Assembly: GCA_019614645.1 (NCBI GenBank) | Contig: JABWDB010000013.1 | Span: 6,959,501-7,023,500 of the forward strand | Length of the DNA stretch: 64,000 nt | Direction of reading: 5' to 3' | Source: Stratiolaelaps scimitus | Taxonomy: Eukaryota > Arthropoda > Arachnida > Mesostigmata > Laelapidae | Part shown: positions 36,470 to 48,989 of the stretch, one piece after another | Numbering within the stretch: the stretch's first letter is position 1 | Layout of the letters: every line of letters starts with the position of its first letter | The notes under the pieces: model-generated | Database searches by the model: none | Seen by the model: the letters and a program-made list of their open reading frames with translations, nothing else | What the model was told of the DNA's origin: nothing | Program-made: the position numbers and the translations under genes

Positions 36470-38085
36470 TGTCCTCTAAATCTCACGGCCAAACCGTGAG
36501 TTTCAAGGGTCGTACTGGCTAACAGAAGAACGAGCCGTGCCAGTCACATCTGATACATTTAAAGTTTGCTTATAAATAGACGATATTCGAAGCGCACGCT
36601 ATACAGATACATATTACATATCGTCATATATGGATTTGACTTGGAAACGAAACAAAAAAAATAACAGTCGCCGTAATTGCACATGTGGCTATCTATATGT
36701 GTTGATTTAGATGGCCGACGTATTTGCACTACACCGCTTTGTACAGCCTTGAAAAAGCGCGCCCAGAAAAGCAGCACGGTCAGTTGCGAGGACTTGATGA
36801 GAGAATTACGGCTAATTGCATCTAGAAGGCAAGTATTGAAAATATCTACTGCCTGGCTCTGGCTTGTGCTCAATGCGGTGCTTGTTAATCGTCGAAATGA
36901 TGCAACTCATTTTGAGTCGCCTACAGGACATTCGGACGGCTCAAAGCGTAGTGAGGCAAGCGCACCGGCACCGCGTAGCGCTTCAATGTGATCGCGAGCA
37001 AACTGCAGCAGCTGAAAGGTCGTATGCTTTGTATGGCCTCCAACTGATCCAACTGGCGCAGTAATATAAGTACAGCAATGTATATATATATATATATAAT
37101 ATCCAATGTTTATATATGTATATATATATAACATCCAATGAACGCGACCACTGAACTGAGGCATCCATTTGATTAAGCAACATTTAGCGATTGGGATGTC
37201 TATCGTCGTTCCGAAAACAAATACAATTTTACTTAGACTTGATAATATGAAAACAATAGCTGGCTTTATAATATGTGGCACAAGGGAGAGGGGATTATCG
37301 CTAAAATCAATAATGATCCATATATTGCATCATCCCACGTGAACTAAGAGAATATATGTTTTTGTCTGAAATAGTGAGTTTCGAATACGACTATTCAACT
37401 ATCCGACTACGTAATGAAATAACAGATCCCTTATAGGCTTGGATTTGGCTTGTATTTCATCTGTCAAAGGTAGATATCGAGAAATGTCGTATCTCAGCTA
37501 GAGAACTGACTGCAATACCCTTAGCTGCATGAGGCGTTCTTGCGTCATTTTCTAGACTATGGTGCAAAAGTATACTAAGGTCATCTATCTTCTATATGGG
37601 GTAACAATTGTTCCAAGGCACTGTACACTTTTGGCCGTTGTTTTTATTATCTATGCATTTGTAGACAGCTTTTTTCAATGCGGAACTCGGCCAACCGAGC
37701 TGGGCTGAGTCGGGTCGCACGAGCTGCCGAACAGTAACAATTGTTGAGACAGAAACTGTCACACTATCTAACGACGATTATTCCACTTAGACCAGCGGCT
37801 AGCAATGCTATCCAAATAGGTGGAAGAGCTTCAACAAGGTTAATCAATCGATAAGGGTTGACATTTTGGTCTTATTGCGTTGCTGTGTTTCATTTTTCGC
37901 CCAAATTCGCAACGAGAATAAGCAGCGAACGAAGGAGTTTCGGTATCTCTAGAGCCGTTGAGACGACCTGGTAAGGTTTGCGATCTAGACAAGATGCACA
38001 TAATAAGCGAATTAAATCGTTCAAATATCATGTGTGATAATATTCGATTTTTCCAGCGAGTCCATTTTCAATACCACCAGCTATC

Positions 38086-38088
<3 letters not shown>

Positions 38089-38134
<46 letters not shown>
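38089..38134. repeat. (AT)23 microsatellite
   Basis: Forty-six bases of pure AT run into a short GT run. Confidence 0.95.
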
Positions 38135-38142
<8 letters not shown>

Positions 38143-41100
38143 ACTTATTGTTATATCGTTCGCTACCTACTACGAACAAACAAAGTAATATTCATGTCCA
38201 TATTCATATTCACCATTTTAATGAAACATAATCTCTAGATGTTTAAATGGGTATGCAAGCTAGCCGATGCTTCAATGAGTCACGTCTCACTGCAACGAGC
38301 GTCTCATTTAAAGATTCCCCCACGCGATGACCATCGGATGCGGCTAGCTTGTTAGGGTGAGACGGTACGCCGTCGCTCGTTTCAACAATGAACGATGTTG
38401 ACGGTCTGCAGCGCGTCGACCAGCGTCTTCGGATCTGACCCGACGAAAAGAGGAAACACCACGTTCGCGAAAGGCGTGAAGGCCATTGCCGCGTCCGCAA
38501 TCCCCCCCCCACCCCATCCTACCCCGCTCGTGGGCTCTGCCGGCTAGCCGACTAAATGTCACCAATCTGACTTCCACGTCATCGTTGTGTTAAGGTGCAA
38601 TGGCATCGTAGGGAGTCGCAGGCGCGCCCTGCGGGAACGTTTGCAGGAACATCGGCATAGATTCCTGCTGGTTATCGCTGCTGTCGGGGTCGCCGCGGCC
38701 GCCGTCGTGCTCACAGCAGCGTCTGTTCGTAGTACGCCCACCCCTTAGCAGTAGCTGAGCAGCAGCAGCAGTCTTCATCCGCCGTTTGACCGAGCCGCCA
38801 TTCTTGCCTGCGCTGGCGAGATAGACGATCAAGCGAGGCGATTTGACTTGCTCGGATTCGCTCACATAGAAGATGAACCTTTTGTCATTAATTCGCGGTG
38901 GGTTGGTCCAGTCGGTTGTACCAGTCCACGGTGAGTGGGTACCGGAGAATGCCGCCGCTCGATAACTCACCGTCTGGCCTCTTTAGTATCACCAGGCACG
39001 TCCGCAAGAGAGCAGCATTCACTACGCTGCTGCAACGTCAATTCTGCTGCTGCTACTGCTGCTGCGGCTGCTGTTAAGGATAAGTCAATGTGAATGAATG
39101 GATGAATAATAACGCGGGCGATGAGTGAGAGCTACGCTACTTTGCCTCGTCACTTAGGCGAGAGCCGCTGTTGGAACAACAGCAGGCCGACCGTTCTCAT
39201 CGTATCGTATGGGATGAGTGGCACATGCCACTAGTTCTACCGGATCTATCGCCGCCGCTGCCGCCGTCGCAGAACTCAGTACGGACGAACCAGCGAAAAA
39301 ACGCATACGACCAACCGCGACCAGCCTCCCCTACACTTAGTGGCGGGTTCGCTGCTCGGCCGGTTGGGTTGTCCACACCGTTTTGAACAAACCAACGTAA
39401 CCAAAAAAAGGCAACACGAGGCGAAAACCAAACTAAATGATACCGAATGAATGGAGCAGACGATTTGCACATGCTGCCGCTGTCGCCGCCGCTGCGGCAA
39501 CCGCCGATTGTACTTCGTTGGTGAAGGCTGTGACTGTCGCCTCCCTCACAGTCGGTATCAGCTAAATCGAAAAAGAACTGTTGTGGTAAGATGGATAGAT
39601 GGATTGTTGCTTGTTCCCTTCTCGTCGCCGTCCCAAGGGAACGTTCGAGGTAGCGTTTGGTCTTTCCAACCCGTCCAGGCTTGGGCCCCAAAGTGGTTTG
39701 CGAAGTGAGTGCAGAATGAGCTAAGCAGTCTGGATATGAGCGGCGGCGGTGGCGGCGGCGACGCGGAGGATTGACAGCGGACAGTAGCAGCAATCTCAAG
39801 CTGGTTCGGCAACGGAAGCAACTCGAAGCCATTTGCTGCAGGTCTCGCCATTCTGTCGCCGTGCCTGCCGCAGGTTGACGAACGCCGGGGCAGACGCACA
39901 ACCGCACACAATCACACACCGGAACTGGACAGGCATGTGTGTATTCGTTCAAACAGGTGATATCTGGAAGATGGTGACGAGCGGCCACACGAACCCCTTT
40001 TAGCTTTATGTGTTAACGGGAAGGGAGGGAGGTGCGGCGGAGTCGGGGGTTGGATAAATCGGAAGTGGGACAAAGGTGCTCACCAGCCAAATGACAAAAC
40101 CTTCAAAACAAAGCTCACAGCTGCTACATTATCGGGGAACGAGTGAACGCTGAAGACGACGTTGTTCGGCGTTTTGAAATGCGCTTGTATAATCGCCTCA
40201 TGGTATTGATCCAAGTGAAGACGATCTAGGTGCTAACTAGTCTCAGTGGTCAAATTATTAGAGGCCGTAAGATTCCCCACATGAGAATGAACGGAATGAA
40301 GAGATACAGACAGAGATACAGAGGGAGGGAGATAGTTATCTGCTGTCAGTCGCTGATGATATGAAGATATGCTATTCAGACGTGATCATTGAATCTCAAA
40401 CCGTGCGCCACGGTTTAATTATGTAGCGTTGCAATGTGTATCATAAAATGGAGAATATTTATTATAATTGGTTTCATTAGTCAAATGGCGGTGGTGCACA
40501 ATTTCGTGACAAATTAAAGTTGCGTAACGATTTTGCAAACGTAGAACTTTAGTTGACTTGCGCTGCTTTTATTTGACATAATGATGAATTGTTATAGAAG
40601 CAGACATAAAAAAAAGCGTTGACCATTGACGTACGTATCGTCAGGAACGTTGTATCATTGTGAATTTGATATATATATATATATATATTATTATTATTAG
40701 TAGTAGTAGTAGCTGTAGTCATGGCTCGTGTTCTATGCTAGACAGTTCGTACGTCTCAGAGTAGCTGGCAGGTACTGTAGCTCCACATCTGTAGTTACGT
40801 TGCAAGCAATTTTGTTTATCGAGTAACAATTGTAAACTCCGCAACAGTTTTGTCTTGAACCTTCCATTCCATTGCAAAGAGCTGACAAATAACTTGGCAA
40901 GTTCCAGCAAACTGTTGTCGTATACCAATGTCGTTGTTTACTCAGAGGCAATATGGTTACTAGTCAACGCTATTTTATTAGTTAAACTCGGGGTTAAACT
41001 GGTTATGTAGTTTCGTTAATTATTATTTAGCCACACGCCCACAACAAGTCGGTCATTCAATACGTTAATTACCGAAATAGCTGCTAAGCTTGCTTAGCCA

Positions 41101-44096
41101 TATACATCCTATCAGAATCACTTCCCTTGCCTTTGACAGATGCGCATGTCAATGTTGTACTTCCTTGTTTTTTTTTCGTTGCCTCTACGAACCTCCCGAG
41201 CACGAGCATACCCACACAGGCACACAGAGAGCGCAGCTACCTCTCGGGAAATGCATTCAAACTGTCGGCGTTCTTCGTATACGGTCAGTCGTATAATTTG
41301 TAAGCGCTTCTGCAGCTCGCGACTGGCGTTCGTTTTCAGCTCCACCTGGGCGGAACGAGGGAAATTTCCCGCCGCCACTACCACCGCCGCCGCCGCAGTA
41401 AACGATGCGGGAGATGAAATGGAGCAACCCCCATATCTTTCCTAGACGTCTGCGCGTTCTCCGTCGGGGCTCGCACACCTGTTCTGGCATCGAACCGCTC
41501 AACGCAGAGGAGCTCGAGAGATACGCATAAAGAGAGATGAGAGAGAGAGAGAGAGAAAGAGAGGAGAGTTGGATTGGGGGTGGCTGTAAACAGATCCGAA
41601 AATGCTCAATCTTCTCAGTTTTTTTTCTGGGTAACAACGAATCACAGCTGGCTGAATATAGATACCGGTGGGAACTGTGGCGTATCTCACTTTCATTACA
41701 AGCCCCCTTTAAGAAGGAAAACTAAAGACTGAAGACTACTTGAACAGGAGTATCGGAGGAGTATGTGTGTGTTTGTGAGTAGGAGCGCAACGGTGCGGCT
41801 AATGACGAACGGGATGGTTTCACTATTTTAAATACTTTTTCATATCTGTGTGCGAACGGGGAGAAACGCACGAGTGACGAATAGATTAACGCAGAAGCCG
41901 ACCCCGAAGCCTTGTCATTCGACTTATCTTCTGCCATCCACAACTGTGCTTGCTGTCAAGCGTGAACTCGAGATACTAGTTAAGGAAGTGAAATCCTAGG
42001 AGCTACCATTTGATATTTAAGATGTTAGCAGCAGCAGCAGTAGTAACAACGACAACAACAACATTTCGAAAAATGGCCACCATAAATAGGACAGAGCGGG
42101 GGAATAGACATCGAATGATTTCCAATTAATGACGATGCTTTCTGCACCCGCAGAGCCGACCAAGTTAAAGTTCCCGACGCCGACGCACCGAACCACGTGT
42201 ATCAACCCTGTCCGCTGTGCGAGGCAGGTGGGGCGGGGGCTAAACGCGCCGATGTCCCTGGGCGATTTCCGCGCTCGTTCGGTTCAACTCGTTCTGCCCA
42301 AATCACCCCAGTGCCTTCAGCGTCGTTCTGCACCTCTCAGAAATTGGAGCACGGGCAGGGTCTTTGATTCAAGACGCCGAAACGCTCAATGCGCATTTGA
42401 ATGGTCGCAAAGCAAGAAAACAACTTCCGATAAAAGTTGTTGTTTAGCGAAGCGCCGATGGTTCGCAATCGCTCGAAAAGTGACACTGCATAGAGCGAGT
42501 CAATTTCGCCATGTTCACGTTATAGGCAGAGGGTGATTAGCGTGTGAAACGTTTGTGTGTGTGCGTGTATGTGTGTGTGTATATGTGGAAGCGCGTATCA
42601 ACCCGTTCCGACTGCCGTGGCGTGACATCGGCGTGCAGGCGATAGCAGTTCACATGCGAGCTCGGAACGCGATGAGATGGAGTCGAAAGACGAACGAAAT
42701 CGAAGAATTGACGACAAGACAACGCGTAACGTTGGTTGCTGCGGTGGTCGTAGGAGAGGCGACATAAAAAAAAAAACGAGGCTAGATCAGTTACCGATGA
42801 AAGACTGACGCGTTTACACCTATTCGGCTCGGTTGCGGCAACGTCAGATACAGGAATTAAACAAAAGGTCTCAGTTTGCTTCTTGCTCGCCGGCACAGCG
42901 CGACCAGACGCCCGGCTGGATCGCTACATCCCTCGCGTGCAATGCCGCCGCCGCCGCCGCCGACTGACAGCAGTGATTTCAATTACGACGTTGTGGCTAC
43001 GTTGATATGGTTGCGGCGGGGGGGGGGCTGGCGGAGAAAGGGGCCGACGCGACGGTTGTGTGCGGTGTTGACGTGATGGCTCGAATTTATGATCATTTTT
43101 CTTTATCTTCGCCGTTTATTCTTTCCACTGAAGTCTTCATCGCGGTCGTCGGCACTGCTGCAACAGTTCAGTGCTGTCAACGCGCGGAGGAGCTTCATCG
43201 TCGATCGCCCGTCTCGCCCGTTGCTGCTGCTGTGATCGGTGTCGTTGTTGTTGCTGGTGCCGCAGCAGGCGCCGCCGCCGTCGCCGACAACCCGATTTTT
43301 GACGTGTTTTGTCATCTTCCAGTGGCATCGAGGCTTTTGCTACTGCTGCTGCTGAGGTGCCGCTATGCAGGACAGCAACGGGCCGCGGCAGCAGCGGCTG
43401 CGCGTGGTGACGCTGACGTCGGTGGACAAGTGACGAACTGAAGAGAAATCATGGCACCTGCCTATTACCACCGTAAGTGGCTACGGAAAACTGAAGACGA
43501 GTGAGGTGATATAAAAACGACGAAAACTGACGTTGAACCGGTTGACGGTTACGGTGACGCTGCCCGATCCTGTTTGTGATGAGGGCGATAATGATTATGA
43601 TGATGATGATGATAACGATATGGATGAAAGAGAAGGAAAGGGAGAGGGACCAACGGTGGTGGACGAACGTGAACAGGAAAAACGAAAAGAAAAAGTCCCA
43701 CTCGTTGCAGAAGCCAGCGGCGGCGGTGGCGGCGGCGTTGTGGACGCCGAGGAGAAGCACACGTGGGCAACAGCCGTCGACGATGGCCGGTAGCGGTGGC
43801 GACGAACGAATCAAATTGCGGAAAGATTTCAACTCAATTTGGTAATGCAGTGACGTTGACGATCAGGCTGATGATGATGGTGAAGAAAAAGGTGATGATG
43901 ATGATGATGATGATGCTGTCGTTCATTGTAGCGGTGATTGTTGCTGGTGGGGATGCTTTAGGGTAGGTTGGCTGGCGTTGCCAGCGGGTGATGCTTTAGC
44001 GGGGCGGTACCGATGGCGCTACCGGTGGCGGCGGCGGCGACATCCGGTGCAAACCATCGAGCAGTCGTAGTCATTATCAATAACAGCTGAGCGCCG

Positions 44097-44246
44097 GCAT
44101 CAGCAGCAGCAGAGGCAATATAGCACCAACAGCGACAACAACAGCAACAACAACAGTACCGCCACCAACAACAACAACAACAACAAGAACAACAACAAAC
44201 AACAACAAACAAGAAGAACAACAACAACAGCAGCAGCAGCAGTAGA
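44097..44246 (+). repeat. 150-bp CAG/CAA/AAC triplet tract
   Basis: About 150 bp are built almost entirely of CAN and AAC triplets: CAGCAGCAG at both ends, with AACAAC, CAACAACAA and AAGAAC inside. On the plus strand the tract is crossed by stops in the surrounding frames. On the minus strand it gives Leu/Cys/Val runs. An imperfect glutamine-type repeat in a leader or intron is the likeliest reading. Confidence 0.85.
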
Positions 44247-46107
44247 CCCTCCCCCCCGCGAGTGCGGTGGCAGAGCACCACCAGCGACGGTGGCTGATTA
44301 CCCCCCAAGTTGTCTATGATGAAACCGATTGCGGCTGTGGGGTAACTCCCGTTTAGTTTTTGCTTGTCGTTTATATTTTCTCTATTCATTCGTAGCTCAT
44401 TTCTGTGATCGTCCACAACGTCTTTCGTAGAAGCAGTCTAGCTGCTTTTCGTTCATCAGTGTCGTGATTGGCTTTGCGGACGATTGGTGGACCACCATCT
44501 TCGTCCGATGGTCGCAAACAGATTGAGTCAATGAATGGCGACATTTGATCGCTAATTCATCAGCAACCAAAGCGACGGTCGCTGTGACCACTGATTGGTG
44601 GTGGGTCATTCGGTGCCAGCGAACGCTACGGCGGGAGAACTCGACGAAGCTGAAGGGCGAAGCGGCCACAGAAAATGGAAATCTTGTCGTTTTTTTGTTG
44701 AATGCGCCACCAGTGACGCCTACGTATTTCGAAGAGCTCCAGCTTAATTCGCTCGCCTGGGACGATCTTGGAGATTCTAATGATGGCTCGTGCTAGATAC
44801 TGTTGTACGCTGAGTGATTCAATGATGTCTCTGAATTCTGATATTTTCGTCACGTTAGGGAATACATGTCTATATCAAACTAGTATAGAGTAATGGTGCT
44901 GAGTATAGTGATGTGTACCAAACGCAAATCCCTTTAATTTATATATATATATATATAATATATACATGTATATGTGGATTTGTTTGTAGCATTAGAGACC
45001 TTACCGAAACGTGCCACATATAAACATAGGTTTGTACACCTATTATTACTATGATTATCTATATCCATACTACTTTCGCTAACGTGTGGATCTACAAATT
45101 AAATAGTCATTTGCGTACTCCTCAGTGACATTGTGCTATACACTTAAGGCACTCGCATGTTGTGCACACACGTTGTCAATGCTCGACTCTCTCTCTTATT
45201 CGTCCGGTCTGGATCTATGCAAACACCCCAAGAATAATATACGATGATCATTCTCCCAGCCGACCCGTGACCGAACTGCGATACTCATTAACGACGCCGG
45301 GCGGCTTTTCATCTTAGAAGAAAAATTACTGTTAGTATCTCTCTCTGCGCTCCCTCGCTTCTTACAGGGTGTTATGCATCGAACGAATGTAGCTTGAGTA
45401 CAAATAGCAGCCTAATCGAATCGACCACAGAGGTTCCTGGATTGAAGACTACGCCAGGCTATTACACTATTAATCTGTCTATTTTCATTGCTTTGTGTCA
45501 ATGATAGCAAGGATACATAGCGACTTATCGCGCGTTGTGTGTCGGTCTCTTCGTCACCGACGCCCCGCTGGGGGGGCGAAATTTGTTACCAACGTTGTTT
45601 TTGGCTATAACTACCACACTAATGGTCCGCGTGAGCCAGGGCGCGTTCCGGCAAGCTGGGGTTCAGCGTTCAGCCCGCCTAAGCGACAGTGGTAACAGCC
45701 GCTGTGGACGACGCAATCGTCGACTTTGAAGTCATGCAATAGGCTACGTACGGCAAACGATTCGACGATGGCCACACGGTAGGCGCTACGCGATTACGGC
45801 TGACGCTATCGGCGGCGGCGGCTGCTGCTGCTGCTATTACTGCTGGACTCTCTCATCCCCTGCTATCGCTTAGCAGTGTTGGAGTCTGCTACATGTTTCG
45901 CGGCCAGCTGCCGGTTGGTCAGCAGTGGTCACGTACTGTGGTGACAGTTTCCAAAAATCCCACCGGGAACAACCGATACCCGGTACTAAAAATGATAACA
46001 GCAACGATTAGATATTATAGATGATCATCTATCGGATGACTAAGCAGGGCTCTCGCTCTCTCTCTTGGGTTTCCGATATCTACGAGAGTCGCCGGCGCCG
46101 CCGCTGA

Positions 46108-46392
46108 TTACTGAGCTTGGCTCAAAGAACGCTTCGCGGTGCTCCGTGTTGACACCAGGGCCAGGGTGAGGCGGAGAGACGGATGCTCGTTGAGAGCAAA
46201 CAAGATTCTAAAGATATGAGGCGCACACATGGCAAACGCAAGCGCCGCAATGCCAAGTGAAGAAAAATAACGGGAGCGAGCTTCAATATCTGTGGGAGAA
46301 GAGATCGCGAGCTGGCGAACGTGGGTTGAACAGGTGATCAATGCTACCATCGTGTGTCTGGCCGACTTACTGACGGACATGGTCAAGCCCAC
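46108..46392 (-). CDS. Candidate exon(s) with a hydrophobic segment
   Basis: A minus-strand frame of 94 codons ends in TAA. An ATG (ACCATGTCC) lies near its start. Six bases on is a consensus GTAAGT donor, with an excellent acceptor (TCTCTTCTCCCACAG) about 85 bp further on. Since that stretch is open and in phase, both spliced and unspliced readings are possible. The part after the acceptor reads IEARSRYFSSLGIAALAFAM, then CAPHIFRILFAL, a plausible membrane segment, then a basic tail ending SLSQAQ. It lies 81 bp from, and on the strand opposite to, the exon starting at 46474. The family is not recognised. Confidence 0.27.
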   Translation of the reverse strand: MGLTMSVSKSARHTMVALITCSTHVRQLAISSPTDIEARSRYFSSLGIAALAFAMCAPHIFRILFALNEHPSLRLTLALVSTRSTAKRSLSQAQ

Positions 46393-46473
46393 GACTGCTA
46401 CCGAGGGAATGGGACGCTATTGACGATATCGCACAATCGTCGTACGACACTGCTGGATCATTATCCGAATCAG

Positions 46474-46974
46474 TGAAAACAACGAATGGCTCGAAGTGGA
46501 GCGAGAAATACTCGATACCGAGCATTTGATTCTAGAAGAGCAATATATCTATAATCGTTTGTATACTACGTATCGTAGCTTGACAAAATCAATCAACCCA
46601 CAAGAAATTCAAACCGGAAGATTCAAACGGCATATTTCCGAATTTAAACAAACGGAGGTAATTAATTGCCTGAGATTAACTACGCAGCTAGCATGGGATG
46701 GATCGCTTTCCATGTGAATTCTCCTGCAGCCGTTCCCTAATATCGATGCGCGATACTGGTTTAGCACAGCTGAACGCCGAATGTGATGTTTTGTTCGATT
46801 TTTTTGTTTGCCGTTTTTAATGAGTTTCCCAATGAACAAAGAGATGAACAACGATGGCGTTTGTATCTATTATATCTAACGGTGCCAAACTCATTAGACG
46901 AAGGAATGCCGGATGACGATCTGCTTACGGACACTTGGATCGTCACTTTGGGCCAGTGGCTCCTCGCTAGTTGA
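46474..46974 (+). CDS. Candidate 3' end of a gene, two exons, unknown product
   Basis: Exon 46474-46657 follows an acceptor (TTATCCGAATCAG) and ends in GAG with the donor GTAATT. Exon 46825-46974 follows a T-rich tract (TTTTTTTGTTTGCCGTTTTT, then AATGAG) and ends in TGA. The intron is 167 bp and joins in phase 0. Codon third positions look free. The first exon encodes a charged helical stretch (ENNEWLEVEREILDTEHLIL) with several Tyr. The second starts FPNEQRDEQRWRLYLLYLTV and ends IVTLGQWLLAS, with an acidic loop (DEGMPDDD) between. The product of this part is about 111 residues. It is probably cytoplasmic or nuclear: there is no signal or membrane segment. I do not recognise the family. Upstream exons (incoming phase 2) were not found. 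Confidence 0.42.
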
Positions 46975-47108
46975 ATAGAGCTATGTATATTTCTGCAGCT
47001 TAATTTCTACGCCCTCGATGATCTGCATACAAAAACTTCATCAACCCGGACAGACGCTCATGCACCATTTAATAGATCACTTCGATTTTGCACTTATCCA
47101 ATATACTA

Positions 47109-47138
47109 ATGATAATAATAATAATCATAGTCATTATC

Positions 47139-47176
<38 letters not shown>
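47109..47176. repeat. (AAT)n array, interrupted
   Basis: AAT units with a central break (ATCATAGTCATTATC) form a near mirror of ATT/AAT that can partly fold back. Confidence 0.9.
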
Positions 47177-47177
<1 letters not shown>

Positions 47178-48952
47178 GATATGAAAATGGTGCCGATACC
47201 AAGCGATGCCGGGTACCACGTTCCTGTGATTTTTAACTCTGGTATCTGTCCTTATAGATAAATGTTAAATTTAGACTGTCAACTAATTCCTATCAAAATG
47301 ATGATAATTATAATTGCCAATAAGTGAAGTCCACTTAATCTGCTTATAACATGTTCTAGACAATTAATCAGACGATAAGTTCAGATTAGAAGGTTAGAAT
47401 TACTATGATTATTGTTCAAACGGTATTTGCTATAGTTAGAACTGGTGCTATCACGATTGTACATAGAGGTCAATCGAGACACGGTTGGTATCACAACCGA
47501 GGTCGGCGCTGGCCGAGCGAAAACTCATAGCCCAGACAACAACGATCTACCACCTGCCATTTTCAGCGGGATTGGAAAATCTGGCGAAAGAAAATGACAA
47601 AGCAAACCACGGCTGTCGACGTCATCCACCCTCTGTCAATTTTCACGTCTTTAAAACGGGTGAAAATGGTGGCCGCTCAACAGAGGCTGAGCAAGGCTAG
47701 TATTTGCGGACCTTGTAAACAAGACCTTGTAGAAGGCGTACATTTGTTGTCCAGCAACAAGAAGGCGAACAGTATGAGGCAGAAATGAATTTAGCTATAT
47801 GCAAATGCCACATCGGTAGAATTTCTCTCGACGAATGCGTCAGGCGTGTTACGATTGTCCCCACACATTCAATCATGTGCAGCACATCGTCCCAGTGTGA
47901 TGACAAGATAGCCAACTGGTTATCTGACAGACCCCTGGGGAGTTCCCAGAGGTGAGGGAACGCATCCCGTATCTACTTATAGCTTATAGCGTAATACCCT
48001 GGCGGGCTAGCAGCCGAGCGACTGACTCACTCCACGCGGATGGGTGTGCCGTCAGGTGCGCAACAAGATCGACCGTTGATACCGTCGCCGCTGATAGCCG
48101 GTAGACAAATCGCTTTCACGAAATCATTAGGAACCGCTTCATGGCTAGCTATTATATGATATACGATATGATGAAGTGTACAGATCTCAGCAAGAAGTCG
48201 AATTTACATCAACCCCCGCCTCGCCTCGCCCGCCGTCGTCGTCTTTCTGAAGAATTTCCCCTGATCGAGAGAACGAGCGAGCGAGCGATTCTATTATATC
48301 TGAGAAAAAATGTTTCACCTTTTTAATGGAAGCCCTCCGGCACGATTCGGCACTCGGCCAATTCTTGTTGTCATTTCGCTTTGTAGCGACTCACCCTTTA
48401 CCGTTAGCGGGTCCCGGTTGAATTCGCGGGGGGAGCGAGCTCCGCGCGATAACGAGCGGCTCGATTTCAAGTGATTCCAACGGTTTCATTTGTGACGACA
48501 ACGACACAGCCACAGCTGCGTCCCTTAAGCAAGAATAGTGTAATCATTAACGATCAACGTAACGCGATATGCGTCGCTCTTTATGGTTCTTCAATTTGAA
48601 TTTCGAACAGAAACGCGATCATTCGTTTGAGTGAGAGTTAGGCGCTCGGCGGGAAGGCACCATCGAGAAATGATTGGGGTGGGAGGTGGCTTTTGACGCT
48701 CAACGGCCATCGAAGTCACCGAGCCCTTGGTGTATAGATAATGTGAACGTCGATTTGGAGCCGCCGCGTACGCCTCAGTGGCGCATCTGTATAAGTGTGA
48801 CAGCGTGAACGTGCTTGGCCTATAAACGATGCTGAAGCAACGCAATGGAAAAATCACCGGACTGAGCCTATTTCTTGGGGCAAAAAATGAGGCTCATTGA
48901 ACCATCGTCTCATTCTCGCTCAGCCCCTTAAGCGGCGTTGGCGCAGCCCCTA

Positions 48953-48953
<1 letters not shown>

Positions 48954-48988
<35 letters not shown>
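48954..48988. repeat. (TA)17 microsatellite
   Basis: About 35 bp of uninterrupted TA. Confidence 0.95.

Positions 48989-48989
<1 letters not shown>

Larger units (their letters stand above)
36470..46107. other. No supported gene; repeat-rich and GC-rich blocks
   Basis: The stretch contains AT tracts at 37079-37127, (AT)23 at 38089-38134, AT/ATT/AGT at 40670-40712, (GA)n at 41540-41556, GC-rich triplet blocks at 38.6-39.9 kb and 42.9-43.9 kb, GAT runs at 43585-43615 and 43885-43913, and a long CAG/CAA tract at 44097-44246. The longest uninterrupted frame of the window (39197-39988, minus) lies here and was not accepted. Confidence 0.5.

Noticed and set aside
39197..39988. Longest uninterrupted frame in the window (263 codons, minus strand)
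   Set aside because: It lies in a GC-rich block where stops are rare, has no early ATG, and is rich in Ser, Arg and Cys without any domain. The same bases are open on the other strand. A chance frame of this size is plausible.
43533..43793. Acidic frame with Asp and Gly runs
   Set aside because: The runs come from GAT and GGC triplet repeats. It has no ATG at its start and no splice boundary.
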